Source: Spirochaetes bacterium RBG_16_49_21
GTDB lineage: Bacteria > Spirochaetota > UBA4802 > UBA5550
Direction: 5' to 3'
DNA: 64,000 bases
NCBI GenBank assembly: GCA_001829495.1
Contig: MIBJ01000041.1
Span: 1-64,000, forward strand
The notes under the pieces were generated by a model, which was given only the letters and a program-made list of their open reading frames with translations, was not told the origin of the DNA and did not search any database. Below, piece by piece: positions 36,799-45,747 of this stretch. The translations under genes were made by a program, and so were the position numbers. How positions within the stretch are numbered: the first letter of the stretch is position 1; each line of letters opens with the position of its first letter.

Positions 36799-37188
36799 TT
36801 ATTTTTTTTTCAATTGTCTCCGCTTCTCATGCTCTGCGCTGTTCTTTTCTTCAACCACCGCGCTCAGCTTTTCATCAAATAAATCGGCGGCGAATTTTTT
36901 ATTCATGAATTCATCTTCAAATAAATAGAGTATCAGATATCGCTCAGCCTTTAATGAGTCGAACCGCACCGGATACGCGTAGACCTTGACCCATTCCCTG
37001 CCCGTGGCTATAACGATCCTGACCTCGCCCCCCTTCTTCAGCTTTTTATCGTTAATATCGATATCCTTTTTCAGAATATAGATATTTTTCTCTTTTTCTC
37101 TCAGCAGGGCCTCCTCGGACCTGGTCATCAGGACCGAGCAGGCGAGCAGCGGAAACAGGAATACAATCGGAATCATCAACCGTATCAA
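36799..37188 (-). CDS. Small lipoprotein of unknown function
   Basis: 129 aa; signal with lipobox 'FPLLAC'; charged C-terminus. Confidence 0.5.
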   Translation of the reverse strand: MIRLMIPIVFLFPLLACSVLMTRSEEALLREKEKNIYILKKDIDINDKKLKKGGEVRIVIATGREWVKVYAYPVRFDSLKAERYLILYLFEDEFMNKKFAADLFDEKLSAVVEEKNSAEHEKRRQLKKK

Positions 37189-37267
37189 GACTTCACCAAC
37201 CTCATTATGCTGTGACTGGGTTCAGTAGTAGTCTACGAACAATTTCATTGTCAACAATAAAACAGGA

Positions 37268-37681
37268 TCATTTGTGATATGCGGTTCCGTATCCGGTGGC
37301 GACGAGCCTGTCCTGGCCGCCCCTGACCGCGATATTCCAGACGCTTATTTTTCTGCCGATGCTGACCGGCGTGGCCTCGGCGAAGATCTTTTCCCCGTCA
37401 ACGGCGGAGGCGTGGTAATTTATGGTGAAATTCACGGCGATCGCCATGACCCCGGTGCTGTTGCAGGCCACCGCAAACGCCTGGTCGGCAACGGCGTGTA
37501 TGAACGCGCCGTGAGCCCGCTCTACCGCGTTCAGGTGTTCGGGCCTGACCGTGATGGAACATCGGGCGTATCCCTCCCGCACCTCTTCAACCTCGATTCC
37601 GAGATAGGTGGCGAAGGGGTCCCGCCCCACTATTTCGGCCGCGTATTCGAGCGGGTTTTCAATCGAATGAGTCTCTGTCAT
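37268..37681 (-). CDS. Hotdog-fold (PaaI-like) thioesterase
   Basis: Start at MTETHSIENPLEYA with RBS AGGA; 'FATYLGIEVEEVREGYARCSITVRPEHLNAVERAHGAFIHAVADQAFAVACNS'. The longer ORF start lies inside a hairpin. Confidence 0.85.
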   Translation of the reverse strand: MTETHSIENPLEYAAEIVGRDPFATYLGIEVEEVREGYARCSITVRPEHLNAVERAHGAFIHAVADQAFAVACNSTGVMAIAVNFTINYHASAVDGEKIFAEATPVSIGRKISVWNIAVRGGQDRLVATGYGTAYHK

Positions 37682-37695
37682 ATGATTGATTTCCT

Positions 37696-37770
37696 TTTTT
37701 CCCCCGCCGCCTTGGGCGGCGGGGGAAAAATAAAAATTATTAATCATTGAGTTTTGCAACAAGTCTGTTT
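37696..37770. repeat. Hairpin element of the CCCCGCCGCC family with TTGCAACAAGTCTG flank
   Basis: 37696-37730 TTTTTCCCCCGCCGCC-TTG-GGCGGCGGGGGAAAAA, then AATCATTGAGTTTTGCAACAAGTCTG. Confidence 0.6.
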
Positions 37771-37840
37771 TTAGTCAAGATTATTTCATCTCAGCGCTGA
37801 TGGGTTATAAACTTACTTGACTTAATCGAAAAAATATACA

Positions 37841-37887
37841 AAATATGCCGTGCGGGGGCGCTGCAGGCGCCACCGCACGGCATATTT
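37841..37887. repeat. 15+5 bp hairpin
   Basis: AAATATGCCGTGCGG-G-GGCGC-TGCAG-GCGCC-A-CCGCACGGCATATTT. Confidence 0.8.
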
Positions 37888-37981
37888 AAAGCATTTTTAA
37901 TTATATTTTACATCATGCTAAATGGTTACAGCGGGATTTTAGCATCGGGTAAAATTAAATTCCCAATTGAAGGAATCTCTA

Positions 37982-38164
37982 ATGATGAAAAAGGTTATAA
38001 AGATAAAGGATTTGGATAAAAATAGTTCGATTCTGGATGATTTAGAGTATTGGCTCGGCAAATCCGCTGAGGAGAGAATCTCGACTGTTGAATACTTAAG
38101 AAGGCAATACCATGGAACTACAGCAAGACTTCAAAGAGTTGTTAGAGTCATTGAACGTTCATAG
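37982..38164 (+). CDS. Small partner protein upstream of a nucleotidyltransferase (antitoxin-like position)
   Basis: 'MMKKVIKIKDLDKNSSILDDLEYWLGKSAEERISTVEYLRRQYHGTTARLQRVVRVIE'; overlaps the next ORF by about 50 bp. Confidence 0.5.
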   Translation: MMKKVIKIKDLDKNSSILDDLEYWLGKSAEERISTVEYLRRQYHGTTARLQRVVRVIERS

Positions 38165-38558
38165 AGTTGAATATATGATCGTGGGCGGCTATGCCCTGGC
38201 CTTTTATGGCGCGCCGCGCTATACCGGCGATATTGACGTCTTTATTAAACCTAACGAAGAAAATGCTCAAAGAGTGCTCGATGCATTGGATGAATTTGGA
38301 TTTGGCTCTATTGGATTGGGAAAATCCGACTTTACACATCCTAATAAGGTTGTCCAGTTGGGCGTCCCTCCGGTACGCATCGATATTATCACATCTATTT
38401 CCGGCGTTTCATGGGAAGACGCATATGGGGGACGTGTTGAAGGAAAGTATGGAGATACCCCTGTTTTTTTTATCGGCCTTAATGAATTCATTAAGAATAA
38501 AAGAGCAATAGGAAGACAAAAGGATCTTGCAGACATAGAAGCTCTCGGAAAGGAATAA
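38112..38558 (+). CDS. Nucleotidyltransferase, AbiEii/DUF6036-like
   Basis: 148 aa; 'VEYMIVGGYALAFYGAPRYTGDIDVFIKPNEENAQRVLDAL', 'RIDIITSISGVSW', 'NKRAIGRQKDLADIEAL'. Confidence 0.8.
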   Translation: MELQQDFKELLESLNVHRVEYMIVGGYALAFYGAPRYTGDIDVFIKPNEENAQRVLDALDEFGFGSIGLGKSDFTHPNKVVQLGVPPVRIDIITSISGVSWEDAYGGRVEGKYGDTPVFFIGLNEFIKNKRAIGRQKDLADIEALGKE

Positions 38559-38603
38559 ATTTCATTTTCCCGCTGATGAGCTTATAATATAAAGGAACCC
38601 GAC

Positions 38604-39320
38604 ATGGAAAAGACAGTCTTATTCGAAAAGGAAAACGGCGTCGCGCTCATAACCCTGAACCGTCCGGAGCGGCGCAACGCGATGAACCAGGAACTCCTGG
38701 CGAGCCTGTACAATTATCTCGACGAGGCGGCCGCCGACGATGACGTCAGGGCCGCCGTCATTACGGGCGCCGGCACGGCGTTTTGTTCCGGCCTGGACCT
38801 GAAGGCCCTGGCCACCGACAATGTCATGGATCCCCGCGGCGACGGAAGGGACATGCCTGATGTCATCGGCGCCTGCAAAAAACCGATTATCGCGGCAGTC
38901 AACGGCCCGGCCATGACCGGGGGGTTCGAGCTGGCGCTGAACTGCGATTTTCTCATCGCATCCGAGCAGGCTTCCTTCGCCGATACGCACGTGAAAATGG
39001 GCATACATCCCGGCTGGGGCATGAGCCAGCTCCTTCAAGAAGCAGTGGGACAGCGCATGGCGAAGCAGATGTCTCTTACCTGCCGGTTTATATCTGCTCA
39101 GGAGGCCTTGCGGGCCGGGCTGGTGAACGAGGTGGTGGCCCCGGAACTGCTTATACCGCGGGCCAGGGAGCTTGCCGGTTACATCGCCCAGCTGGACCCG
39201 GTCGTGCTGCGGACAATGAAGGAGCTGATCGAGCACCGGAACAAGGCCACACTGGAGGCTTCCCTCGCGCATGAGCGCGAGGGATTTATGGCTTTTTATA
39301 GAAAAATCTGGAAGAAATAA
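38604..39320 (+). CDS. Enoyl-CoA hydratase/isomerase family protein
   Basis: 238 aa; 'GVALITLNRPERRNAMN', 'AVITGAGTAFCSGLDLKAL', 'AAVNGPAMTGGFELALNCDFLIAS'. Confidence 0.93.
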   Translation: MEKTVLFEKENGVALITLNRPERRNAMNQELLASLYNYLDEAAADDDVRAAVITGAGTAFCSGLDLKALATDNVMDPRGDGRDMPDVIGACKKPIIAAVNGPAMTGGFELALNCDFLIASEQASFADTHVKMGIHPGWGMSQLLQEAVGQRMAKQMSLTCRFISAQEALRAGLVNEVVAPELLIPRARELAGYIAQLDPVVLRTMKELIEHRNKATLEASLAHEREGFMAFYRKIWKK

Positions 39321-39350
39321 CCGGTTCGGACCCTCCGGTAATAGCCAAGA

Positions 39351-40640
39351 TCATTTCTTTTCCTTAACCGGAGGATTATAATAGCCCAGCCTCATGGCGG
39401 GGAACTCCTTTTTAAGCAATTTCACGAGGTTCAGCACCCCGATCGGCTCGGATTCCCGAAACCCGATCCGGTCAAAATAAAAATCAGGATCAATGTTCAG
39501 GTTGCGCGTCTGAATCATGCTCACGGGAAACCTTTGCAAAAAGCGCACCAGCTCCTCAACTTCAGTCTCCATGTCGGTAAAGCCGGGAAGGAAGAAAAGG
39601 TTTATGGATACGAATATGCCGGCGCTCAGGGCAGCGTCGATTGAATGCAGGACGTCGTCGAACCGGTAGCCGAGAGGCCGGTAATAACGGTCATAGTACT
39701 CCCGGGTGGGGGAGTTGAGGCTTATTCTTACGGAGTCGAGCCCGGCGCGTATAAGCGCCTTTATCCCTTCGGGAAGGGAGCCGTTGGTATTCAGGTTGAT
39801 GGTGCCGGAATCGGTCGTCTCACGGACCAGGCTGATTGCTGCGGCAAGATCCCGGGCGCGCAAAAGCGGCTCTCCCTCGCACCCCTGACCGAAGCTCGCC
39901 ACAGCGTTGTCGGCTGTTGTAAGGTGGTGCAGGATCACCGCGGATATCTCCCGAACGGAGGGATTGAAATCAAGCCTGTCCTGGGAGGCGGCGAACGACG
40001 CGTCGCTCTTCTGAAAGGAGAGGCAGCCGGCGCACGCGGCATTGCAGGCGGGTGTCGTGGGAATCGGGGCCTCAAATCTTCCCCGGAAGAAGTTCCGGGC
40101 GCACAGGCACCGGTACACGGTGGAGCATTTTTCAAGCTGTTTCACCAGCCCGTTTTCAGGATACGCATCCGTAAGCGTTGCTATTCCCTTCTCAAGCTCC
40201 GCGTCGTTCTCATGCAGGGCAGGGTCCGAACGCACATCGTCGTCGATCCGGAGCGCCGGGATGCGGAACCCTCCGTCCATTACGATCACGCCGGTATAAG
40301 CCCACAGCGGCAGCACCGGCGCATCGTCCCTTCTTATAAAGGCGGGGAGATATGTCCGCAGATACGCGGATGCGGGAAAGGCGGATACGGCCGCTATCTC
40401 ATCTCCATCGGGAGAGACCTCAATGTGGTTGAAGTCGTTGTTGCGCGGGTTATAAAACACCGGGTGTCGCTTCGGCAGGGAAAAGAGCACGCTCCCATAG
40501 GGAAGCTCAATCAACTCGTCAGGGTCGACCCTCACAAACCGGTTCCCGGTCCGAAACGCGGGCTCAATCCCGGGGAAATCCCACACGGCGCCCGACCCGT
40601 CTGCATAGGCGAGGCGGATATCCTTAATCCTTCTTTTCAT
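39351..40640 (-). CDS. Radical SAM protein
   Basis: 429 aa; 'IPTTPACNAACAGCLSFQ' (CX3CX2C), 'GCEGEPLLRARDLAAAI', 'INLNTNGSLPEGIKALIRAGLDSVRISLNS'. Confidence 0.88.
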   Translation of the reverse strand: MKRRIKDIRLAYADGSGAVWDFPGIEPAFRTGNRFVRVDPDELIELPYGSVLFSLPKRHPVFYNPRNNDFNHIEVSPDGDEIAAVSAFPASAYLRTYLPAFIRRDDAPVLPLWAYTGVIVMDGGFRIPALRIDDDVRSDPALHENDAELEKGIATLTDAYPENGLVKQLEKCSTVYRCLCARNFFRGRFEAPIPTTPACNAACAGCLSFQKSDASFAASQDRLDFNPSVREISAVILHHLTTADNAVASFGQGCEGEPLLRARDLAAAISLVRETTDSGTINLNTNGSLPEGIKALIRAGLDSVRISLNSPTREYYDRYYRPLGYRFDDVLHSIDAALSAGIFVSINLFFLPGFTDMETEVEELVRFLQRFPVSMIQTRNLNIDPDFYFDRIGFRESEPIGVLNLVKLLKKEFPAMRLGYYNPPVKEKK

Positions 40641-40863
40641 GCCGCGCCCTTTTCCTGTTCAATATCCGCTCCAGTCTGCGGATGAGCTTTGTATAATGAC
40701 GCTGCGTTTTTTTCAGCCTTTTATATTCTCCGTCATGCCGTACCCCTGCCGCGTCTTTTCCTTGAGCCGCGAGCTCCCGCTTGCAGAAAAGCCTGCGGTC
40801 GCGTGAATCCCGCCACCCGCTTCTCAGGGCTGCAATCCCGGCCAGTATATCTTCTTCATTCAT
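40624..40863 (-). CDS. Small Arg-rich conserved hypothetical protein
   Basis: 79 aa from MNEEDILAGIAALRSGWRDSRDRRLF; overlaps the rsmE 3' end by 8 bp. Confidence 0.45.
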   Translation of the reverse strand: MNEEDILAGIAALRSGWRDSRDRRLFCKRELAAQGKDAAGVRHDGEYKRLKKTQRHYTKLIRRLERILNRKRARHEKKD

Positions 40864-41692
40864 GGCTTTCCAGTAGTGTGACGGGAGTTGGGGATCGAGG
40901 ATCGCGGGTCGTGGATCGGGGATCGCGGCTAATGCCACTACCGCGACCCTCGTCACTCGATCCTCGATCCTTAATTTTCTCTCCGAATTCATAAACAATA
41001 ATCCCGCATAGCACGATTGCGGCGGTGCCTGCCCGGAGCTGCGAACACCCGAAATTGACCGACGCCCATCCGCCGCTGACCGCCTGGTACACCTCTTCCG
41101 GGGTAAAGCCTCCTTCCGGACCCACAAGGAGGCTCACCGGCCCGGATATGCCGGAGCGCAAAGTATCTTTCAGGGATGCGCCCGCACCGGGATGCGCGAT
41201 AATGCGCGTCCCGCTGTTGCCTGCGGCTATCGCATTTTTGAATGAATAGATATGCTCGACTTCCGGCACCGAATCGCGCATGCTTTGTTTCGCAGCCTCA
41301 AGCGCCTTGCGGTTCCACCGTTTCGACTTTTCCTGCTCATCGGCGAGGCGCGGGACCGACCGTTCGGATGCAACCGGAACTATCCGCGACACGCCGACCT
41401 CAACCGCCTTCTCTATGACCGCGTCGAAGCTTTTTCCCTTGAGCAGGCTCATGTACAGGGTGATCTCGACCGGGATTGGCGCGTGTCTGCTCTTTTCAAC
41501 CACCTCCGCCTCGATGCCGGTATCGGTTATTCTCGATACGCGGGCACGCAGCCTCTCGCCCGTTTCAGTCCTGAGGTGTAGAATATCCCCGCGCCTGACG
41601 CGGCGGACCAGGGCAAGATGCCTGAAATCCTCGCCCTCGATCCTGCATAGGTCGTTTACGATATCCGATGATGTTACGAAAAATTGAGGCAT
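40856..41692 (-). CDS. rsmE: 16S rRNA (uracil1498-N3)-methyltransferase, with repeat-encoded C-terminal tail
   Basis: Start MPQFFVTSSDI; 'DFRHLALVRRVRRGDILHL', 'KGKSFDAVIEKAVEVGVSRIVP', 'LLVGPEGGFTPEEV'. Confidence 0.92.
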   Translation of the reverse strand: MPQFFVTSSDIVNDLCRIEGEDFRHLALVRRVRRGDILHLRTETGERLRARVSRITDTGIEAEVVEKSRHAPIPVEITLYMSLLKGKSFDAVIEKAVEVGVSRIVPVASERSVPRLADEQEKSKRWNRKALEAAKQSMRDSVPEVEHIYSFKNAIAAGNSGTRIIAHPGAGASLKDTLRSGISGPVSLLVGPEGGFTPEEVYQAVSGGWASVNFGCSQLRAGTAAIVLCGIIVYEFGEKIKDRGSSDEGRGSGISRDPRSTTRDPRSPTPVTLLESHE

Positions 41693-41717
41693 CCGCTCCT
41701 CTTTGAAAAAAGCTCTG

Positions 41718-42485
41718 CTATTCGCCCAGCTTTTCAGATCTGAAGATTTCCTTGTCAAAAGAGGCAGTCTCATCGAATTCGGTGAAGCTCATGATGGTGA
41801 GGGTCCCCTGCCTGATATTCATCATGTCGTACCTGACCGGGATGATCCGCCGGTCGTTCTCCATTACCTTTACAACGGTCATGAACTTGAAAATTGCCTT
41901 GTCCCGGTCAAGGAAGTCTATGCGCAGCGGAATGTACCGGTCGCGGGACACATACATGGTCAGGCCGCCGTATTCGCCGCCCTTTGCTATGGGATTGAGC
42001 ACGAGCTTATAGGCGTCGGTTCCCTTGACAAACGCCGGGCCCTGTATCGCCGCCGTGTAGTTGCTCTGGAAATCGGCATGAGCAAGGTCTATGTATGAAA
42101 AGTTCGTCGACAGTATCTCATCGTACTTATCGATCCCCAGCTTGTGAAATAGCTTCAGCGCAAGGATGTCGTAGACCCATATATCCTCACCCCCGAGGCT
42201 GTACAGAACTTTAAGCTGATCGCCGCGCTCGCTGCTGGTGAAGGTAAACAGGCAGTCATCGCCGGCAATGAACCCCTTAAAGCTCGTGAAAGCAGAGCTC
42301 CCGTCCGGCCGTATGTGTTTCAGTGCCCCCCGCGCAAGGCCGCGGGGATACTTTAATATCCGGTCCACCCGGGCAAGGATTCCCTGCGCGCTCAATTCTA
42401 TCTTCCGGTCTTCCTGGGACCGGGAATCGTTATCGAGAGCAAGTGCGGTTGTAAAGATCAGGCTGAAGACCAAAACGCATTTCAT
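41718..42485 (-). CDS. Outer membrane lipoprotein-sorting protein (LolA/LolB-like fold)
   Basis: 255 aa; signal peptide; 'DIWVYDILALKLFHKLGIDKYDEILSTNFSYIDLAHADFQSNYTA', 'RYIPLRIDFLDRDKAIFKFMTV'. Confidence 0.75.
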   Translation of the reverse strand: MKCVLVFSLIFTTALALDNDSRSQEDRKIELSAQGILARVDRILKYPRGLARGALKHIRPDGSSAFTSFKGFIAGDDCLFTFTSSERGDQLKVLYSLGGEDIWVYDILALKLFHKLGIDKYDEILSTNFSYIDLAHADFQSNYTAAIQGPAFVKGTDAYKLVLNPIAKGGEYGGLTMYVSRDRYIPLRIDFLDRDKAIFKFMTVVKVMENDRRIIPVRYDMMNIRQGTLTIMSFTEFDETASFDKEIFRSEKLGE

Positions 42486-42975
42486 GTTATTTCGATCATA
42501 TCCTATTTTTTAGTATAATTTCATGATTTTGTACAATCAGGTAGCATTTTATAAGGTTTGCGAACACTTTTTTTGCTTGTGAAGAAAAAAAATCGTATTA
42601 TTTGGTAATTTTTTTTTAGAAAACATTCCTCAAACGTTTATATATAGGCTTAGTATGTGGGGATAACGCTTTATATAAATGAAAAATATATTAATAATTC
42701 TTGCAAAATCATAACTTATATTTGAAAATATCTTGTATGCTTCGAGTCATATTAGCCTTGGAGCAATATAATTCCAATAAATATAGAAAATCATTATAAT
42801 ATCATTTTTCTAAGAGCGCGTCCCCAAATTCACGCCCCTTTGGTTTTAGGACATGGGTGTATCCACTATCGCTCAGATTGCATCTTCAAGTTCTGGGATG
42901 CATTCTGGATACCAGGATTATCCGATTGCGTTCTATAGATCTCAAACGACCATAAAATATAAAAGGAGGGAGTTT

Positions 42976-43782
42976 ATGTTTAAAAAACTGATTTTTTCGG
43001 TTTGTTTTGGGGGTTTGGTCGTTCTTCTGGCAACCGGCGCCATGGCATTCGGCATCGGCGGGTACATGACGCTCGGCGGAGGCAGCACATCCCATGATTA
43101 CGGCAAATATGAATATTTTGCAGCAGGTCAAATGAAAGAATCAAGCGACTTTGCAATCGGGGGCGGCCTCATAATGGACTCGAATCTGGCTTATGATCGA
43201 GTGTTTAATTGGCGGATGAAGATAGGCGGCGAACAGCTTAAAGTTGACCGGGAAGCTGAGATGAAGCTTACCCGGCTGCACATGAATCATCTGTTCGGCT
43301 TCGGCATAGTGCGCACCAAAGTTGTTCGCTTATGGTTAGGCCCGCGGATAGGAATAAGTTACTCATCGGGGAATCGTACTGATTTTAGAGATTATGCAGG
43401 AATTTCGCCGGTAGACCCTGTTTTGCAAATAATAACTTTGGGATTTTACAGTCCATCAATATTACAATATCCTATTCTAAGAGACAAAATTACAAAAATC
43501 CAGTATGGCGGCATTGATGTTGGTCTTGCACTCGGATTAAACATAAACATCGGCGAGTATGTGACTATCGGACCTGAGTTCGGATTCAAGTATGCTCTCA
43601 ATTGGGGATTCCAAAAGCGAGAAATATATATTAGTCTTCTTGATGGTCCAATTATGTATATCCACTTTCTGCCTCTGAATTTAAATAATGAAAGAGAAAG
43701 GCTTACCCTCAGCGGTTACGAAATCTATGCCACTATTGCCGCCATGTTCCGTGTAGGCGGTGACTCATACGGCGGCCGATAA
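42976..43782 (+). CDS. Outer-membrane beta-barrel-like protein
   Basis: Start MFKKLIFSVCFGGLVVLLATGAMAFGIGGYMTLGGG with RBS GGAGGG; 'GPRIGISYSSG', 'GPEFGFKYAL'. Confidence 0.6.
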   Translation: MFKKLIFSVCFGGLVVLLATGAMAFGIGGYMTLGGGSTSHDYGKYEYFAAGQMKESSDFAIGGGLIMDSNLAYDRVFNWRMKIGGEQLKVDREAEMKLTRLHMNHLFGFGIVRTKVVRLWLGPRIGISYSSGNRTDFRDYAGISPVDPVLQIITLGFYSPSILQYPILRDKITKIQYGGIDVGLALGLNINIGEYVTIGPEFGFKYALNWGFQKREIYISLLDGPIMYIHFLPLNLNNERERLTLSGYEIYATIAAMFRVGGDSYGGR

Positions 43783-43796
43783 GCCATAAAACAGAC

Positions 43797-43836
43797 GCGC
43801 CCGAAGGCGGGGATGCGCATCCCCGCCCGCGGGCGC
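43797..43836. repeat. 7+10 bp hairpin after the OMP gene
   Basis: GCGCCCG-AA-GGCGGGGATG-CG-CATCCCCGCC-CG-CGGGCGC approx.; core resembles the CGAAGGCGAGGATG family. Confidence 0.7.
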
Positions 43837-43990
43837 CGTCAGCCTTTTTATTTTTTCGCAGGCAGCCGAAGTTTGGCATTACCGACTTAGCGTGGCGCCT
43901 CCAGAAACTCAGAAAAATTATTGACAGTATGCATTAATCTGGTGCAGAAATAATTATCGGGAAAATGTTTTTGAATAAATTAAGGACTGC

Positions 43991-44323
43991 ATGGTTGCGT
44001 CAAAAATGAATAAAACTGACTATAAAATATTTAAGGAATTAGCGCATACCATACGACTGAAATTTCCGGAAGCGAAAATCTGGGCATTCGGATCCTGTGT
44101 TAATAATAATTCTATCAAAGATTCCGATCTGGATGTTTGTATCGTAGTAAACGAGATGAATGACACCATTGATAAAACAATCATGGATATCGCATGGAAT
44201 GTCGGTTTTAATAATGATATTCTGATTTCAACAGTAACCTATGCAAGAAAAGATTTCGAAAGCGGTCCGGTTTCTGCCGGCAGTTTTGTAAAATCCATAA
44301 TTAAGCATGGTATCGCCGCTTGA
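43991..44323 (+). CDS. MNT-type minimal nucleotidyltransferase (putative antitoxin)
   Basis: 110 aa; 'IRLKFPEAKIWAFGSCVNNNSIKDSDLDVCIVVNE' (GSx10DxD). Confidence 0.85.
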   Translation: MVASKMNKTDYKIFKELAHTIRLKFPEAKIWAFGSCVNNNSIKDSDLDVCIVVNEMNDTIDKTIMDIAWNVGFNNDILISTVTYARKDFESGPVSAGSFVKSIIKHGIAA

Positions 44324-44715
44324 AAGATGAATTAAAAGAACTTATATTATATCGATTAGAACAAACCGATGAATCACTTGAATCCGCTCGCATTCTGTTA
44401 GACAACAATAAATTTCGTCCATCTGTGAATCGATCATAGTATGCTATGTTTTATGCCGTATTGTCGCTTCTCGCAATTGGCGAACATCAAGTTTCAAAAC
44501 ATTCAGGTGTTATAACCATTTTTGATCGCGAGTTTGTGAAAAAAGGAATATTTGAACAAGAGTTGTCAAAATGGCTCCATGAAGCTTTCGACTTGCGACA
44601 AAGGGCGGATTATACGGAAATGTTTTCAATCTCGAAAGACCGGGCGTTAATGGTACTTAATAATGCTATTAATTTTATCGCTCAAGTTAAAAAAGAGATT
44701 AACAAATATTTCTAA
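44320..44715 (+). pseudogene. HEPN-domain protein (putative toxin) interrupted by in-frame TAG at 44437-44439
   Basis: TTG start overlapping the MNT stop; LKDELKELILYRLEQTDESLESARILLDNNKFRPSVNRS*YAMFYAVLSLLAIGEHQVSKHSGVITIFDREFVKKG. Same frame on both sides of the stop. Confidence 0.8.
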
Positions 44716-44716
44716 T

Positions 44717-44762
44717 TTTGTAACTATTCAGTAAATTTCGTAATTTAAGCATTCAATAAGAT
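44717..44762. repeat. Second copy of the 46-bp repeat found at 15671-15716
   Basis: TTTGTAACTATTCAGTAAATTTCGTAATTTAAGCATTCAATAAGAT; 40/46 identical to 15671-15716. Confidence 0.8.
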
Positions 44763-44766
44763 AACA

Positions 44767-45747
44767 TTACCAGATGAAATAGAGCGGATTCAGGTCGCGG
44801 CCGTGCCTCATGATGGTGAAGTGGAGGTGCGGCCCGGTCGACCAGCCGGTTGACCCGACGCGGCCGATGATGTCCTTCTTGGTAACCCAGTCGCCGCATT
44901 TGACATTTATTGAATTGAGGTGTCCGTAAAGGGTGGTGTAGCCCTCATCATGCTGTATCATGGCGGTCTTGCCGAACCCTCCGCGCCAGCCGGTGAATAT
45001 GACCATGCCTTCCCGCGCCGGATACAGGGGCGTGTCGAAATTCGACATGATGTCAACGCCGTTATGGTACTTTGCGGTGCCGTCCTGAATGAAGGGGTGA
45101 ACCCGGTCGCCGAACAATGAGGTGAAGTTCCCCGGCGCCGGCGATTGAAAGATGTTCTTTATTTTATAGAGCTTCTCGATCGCGCTGTTTACGACAACCG
45201 GCTTCGCTCCTTTAAAAAAGACGAACCGGATGTCGTCCGTGGATATGATCTTAAAGGGCGCGGGCAGGTAGCTTCCCCGCACCTCCTCGGAAAAATTCAG
45301 AAGATTTTTCATCCTTAAAACATCGAAAATATCATCAAAGGCAGTAAGCACCCCGTCCTCGGAAGGCACGACGATTTCAAGCCCGTCCCTGGGGGTGAGC
45401 GACGGAATGAAGGGATTTGCGGCTATGAGGGTATCAATGGTTATCTTATATTGATAGGCCACGTCCCAGTAGGATTCGCCGCTGGCCAGCCGGTGGATAG
45501 TGATGCGAACCCCCGGGTCATAGGGGTAGGTTTTCACCACGCGGATATATTCTGTTCCATCGGTGAACAGGGGGAATCCTTCCTTTAAAACGTACGCGCC
45601 TTTTTCCACGGTGACGCTGTCCCTCACCAGGGCCGTGATCGCGTTCCCCAGTAATAATATCAGGGCGAGCGCGGCCGATACAATGGCCGAATAGCCCTTG
45701 ATCTGGCGCATTTGATATCTGGTTATCGGCATCCAGCCCAGCATCAT
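44767..45747 (-). CDS. LysM + M23 family metallopeptidase
   Basis: 326 aa; 'GESYWDVAYQYKITIDTLIAANP' LysM; 'HNGVDIMSNFDTPLYPAREGMVIFTGWRGGFGKTAMIQHDEGYTTLYGHL', 'GPHLHFTIMRHG'. Confidence 0.93.
   Translation of the reverse strand: MMLGWMPITRYQMRQIKGYSAIVSAALALILLLGNAITALVRDSVTVEKGAYVLKEGFPLFTDGTEYIRVVKTYPYDPGVRITIHRLASGESYWDVAYQYKITIDTLIAANPFIPSLTPRDGLEIVVPSEDGVLTAFDDIFDVLRMKNLLNFSEEVRGSYLPAPFKIISTDDIRFVFFKGAKPVVVNSAIEKLYKIKNIFQSPAPGNFTSLFGDRVHPFIQDGTAKYHNGVDIMSNFDTPLYPAREGMVIFTGWRGGFGKTAMIQHDEGYTTLYGHLNSINVKCGDWVTKKDIIGRVGSTGWSTGPHLHFTIMRHGRDLNPLYFIW

Noticed and set aside
39645-40685. 346-aa plus-strand ORF
   Set aside because: Antisense shadow of the radical SAM gene with CNAACAGC.
40890-40960. 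CRISPR-like array
   Set aside because: Repeat units are 6-12 bp, degenerate, without spacers, and in frame with rsmE; a simple tandem repeat.
42490-42975. AT-rich gap before the OMP gene as a possible ncRNA locus
   Set aside because: No convincing structure or conserved motif by eye; the extended ORF start at 42853 is also not supported over 42976.
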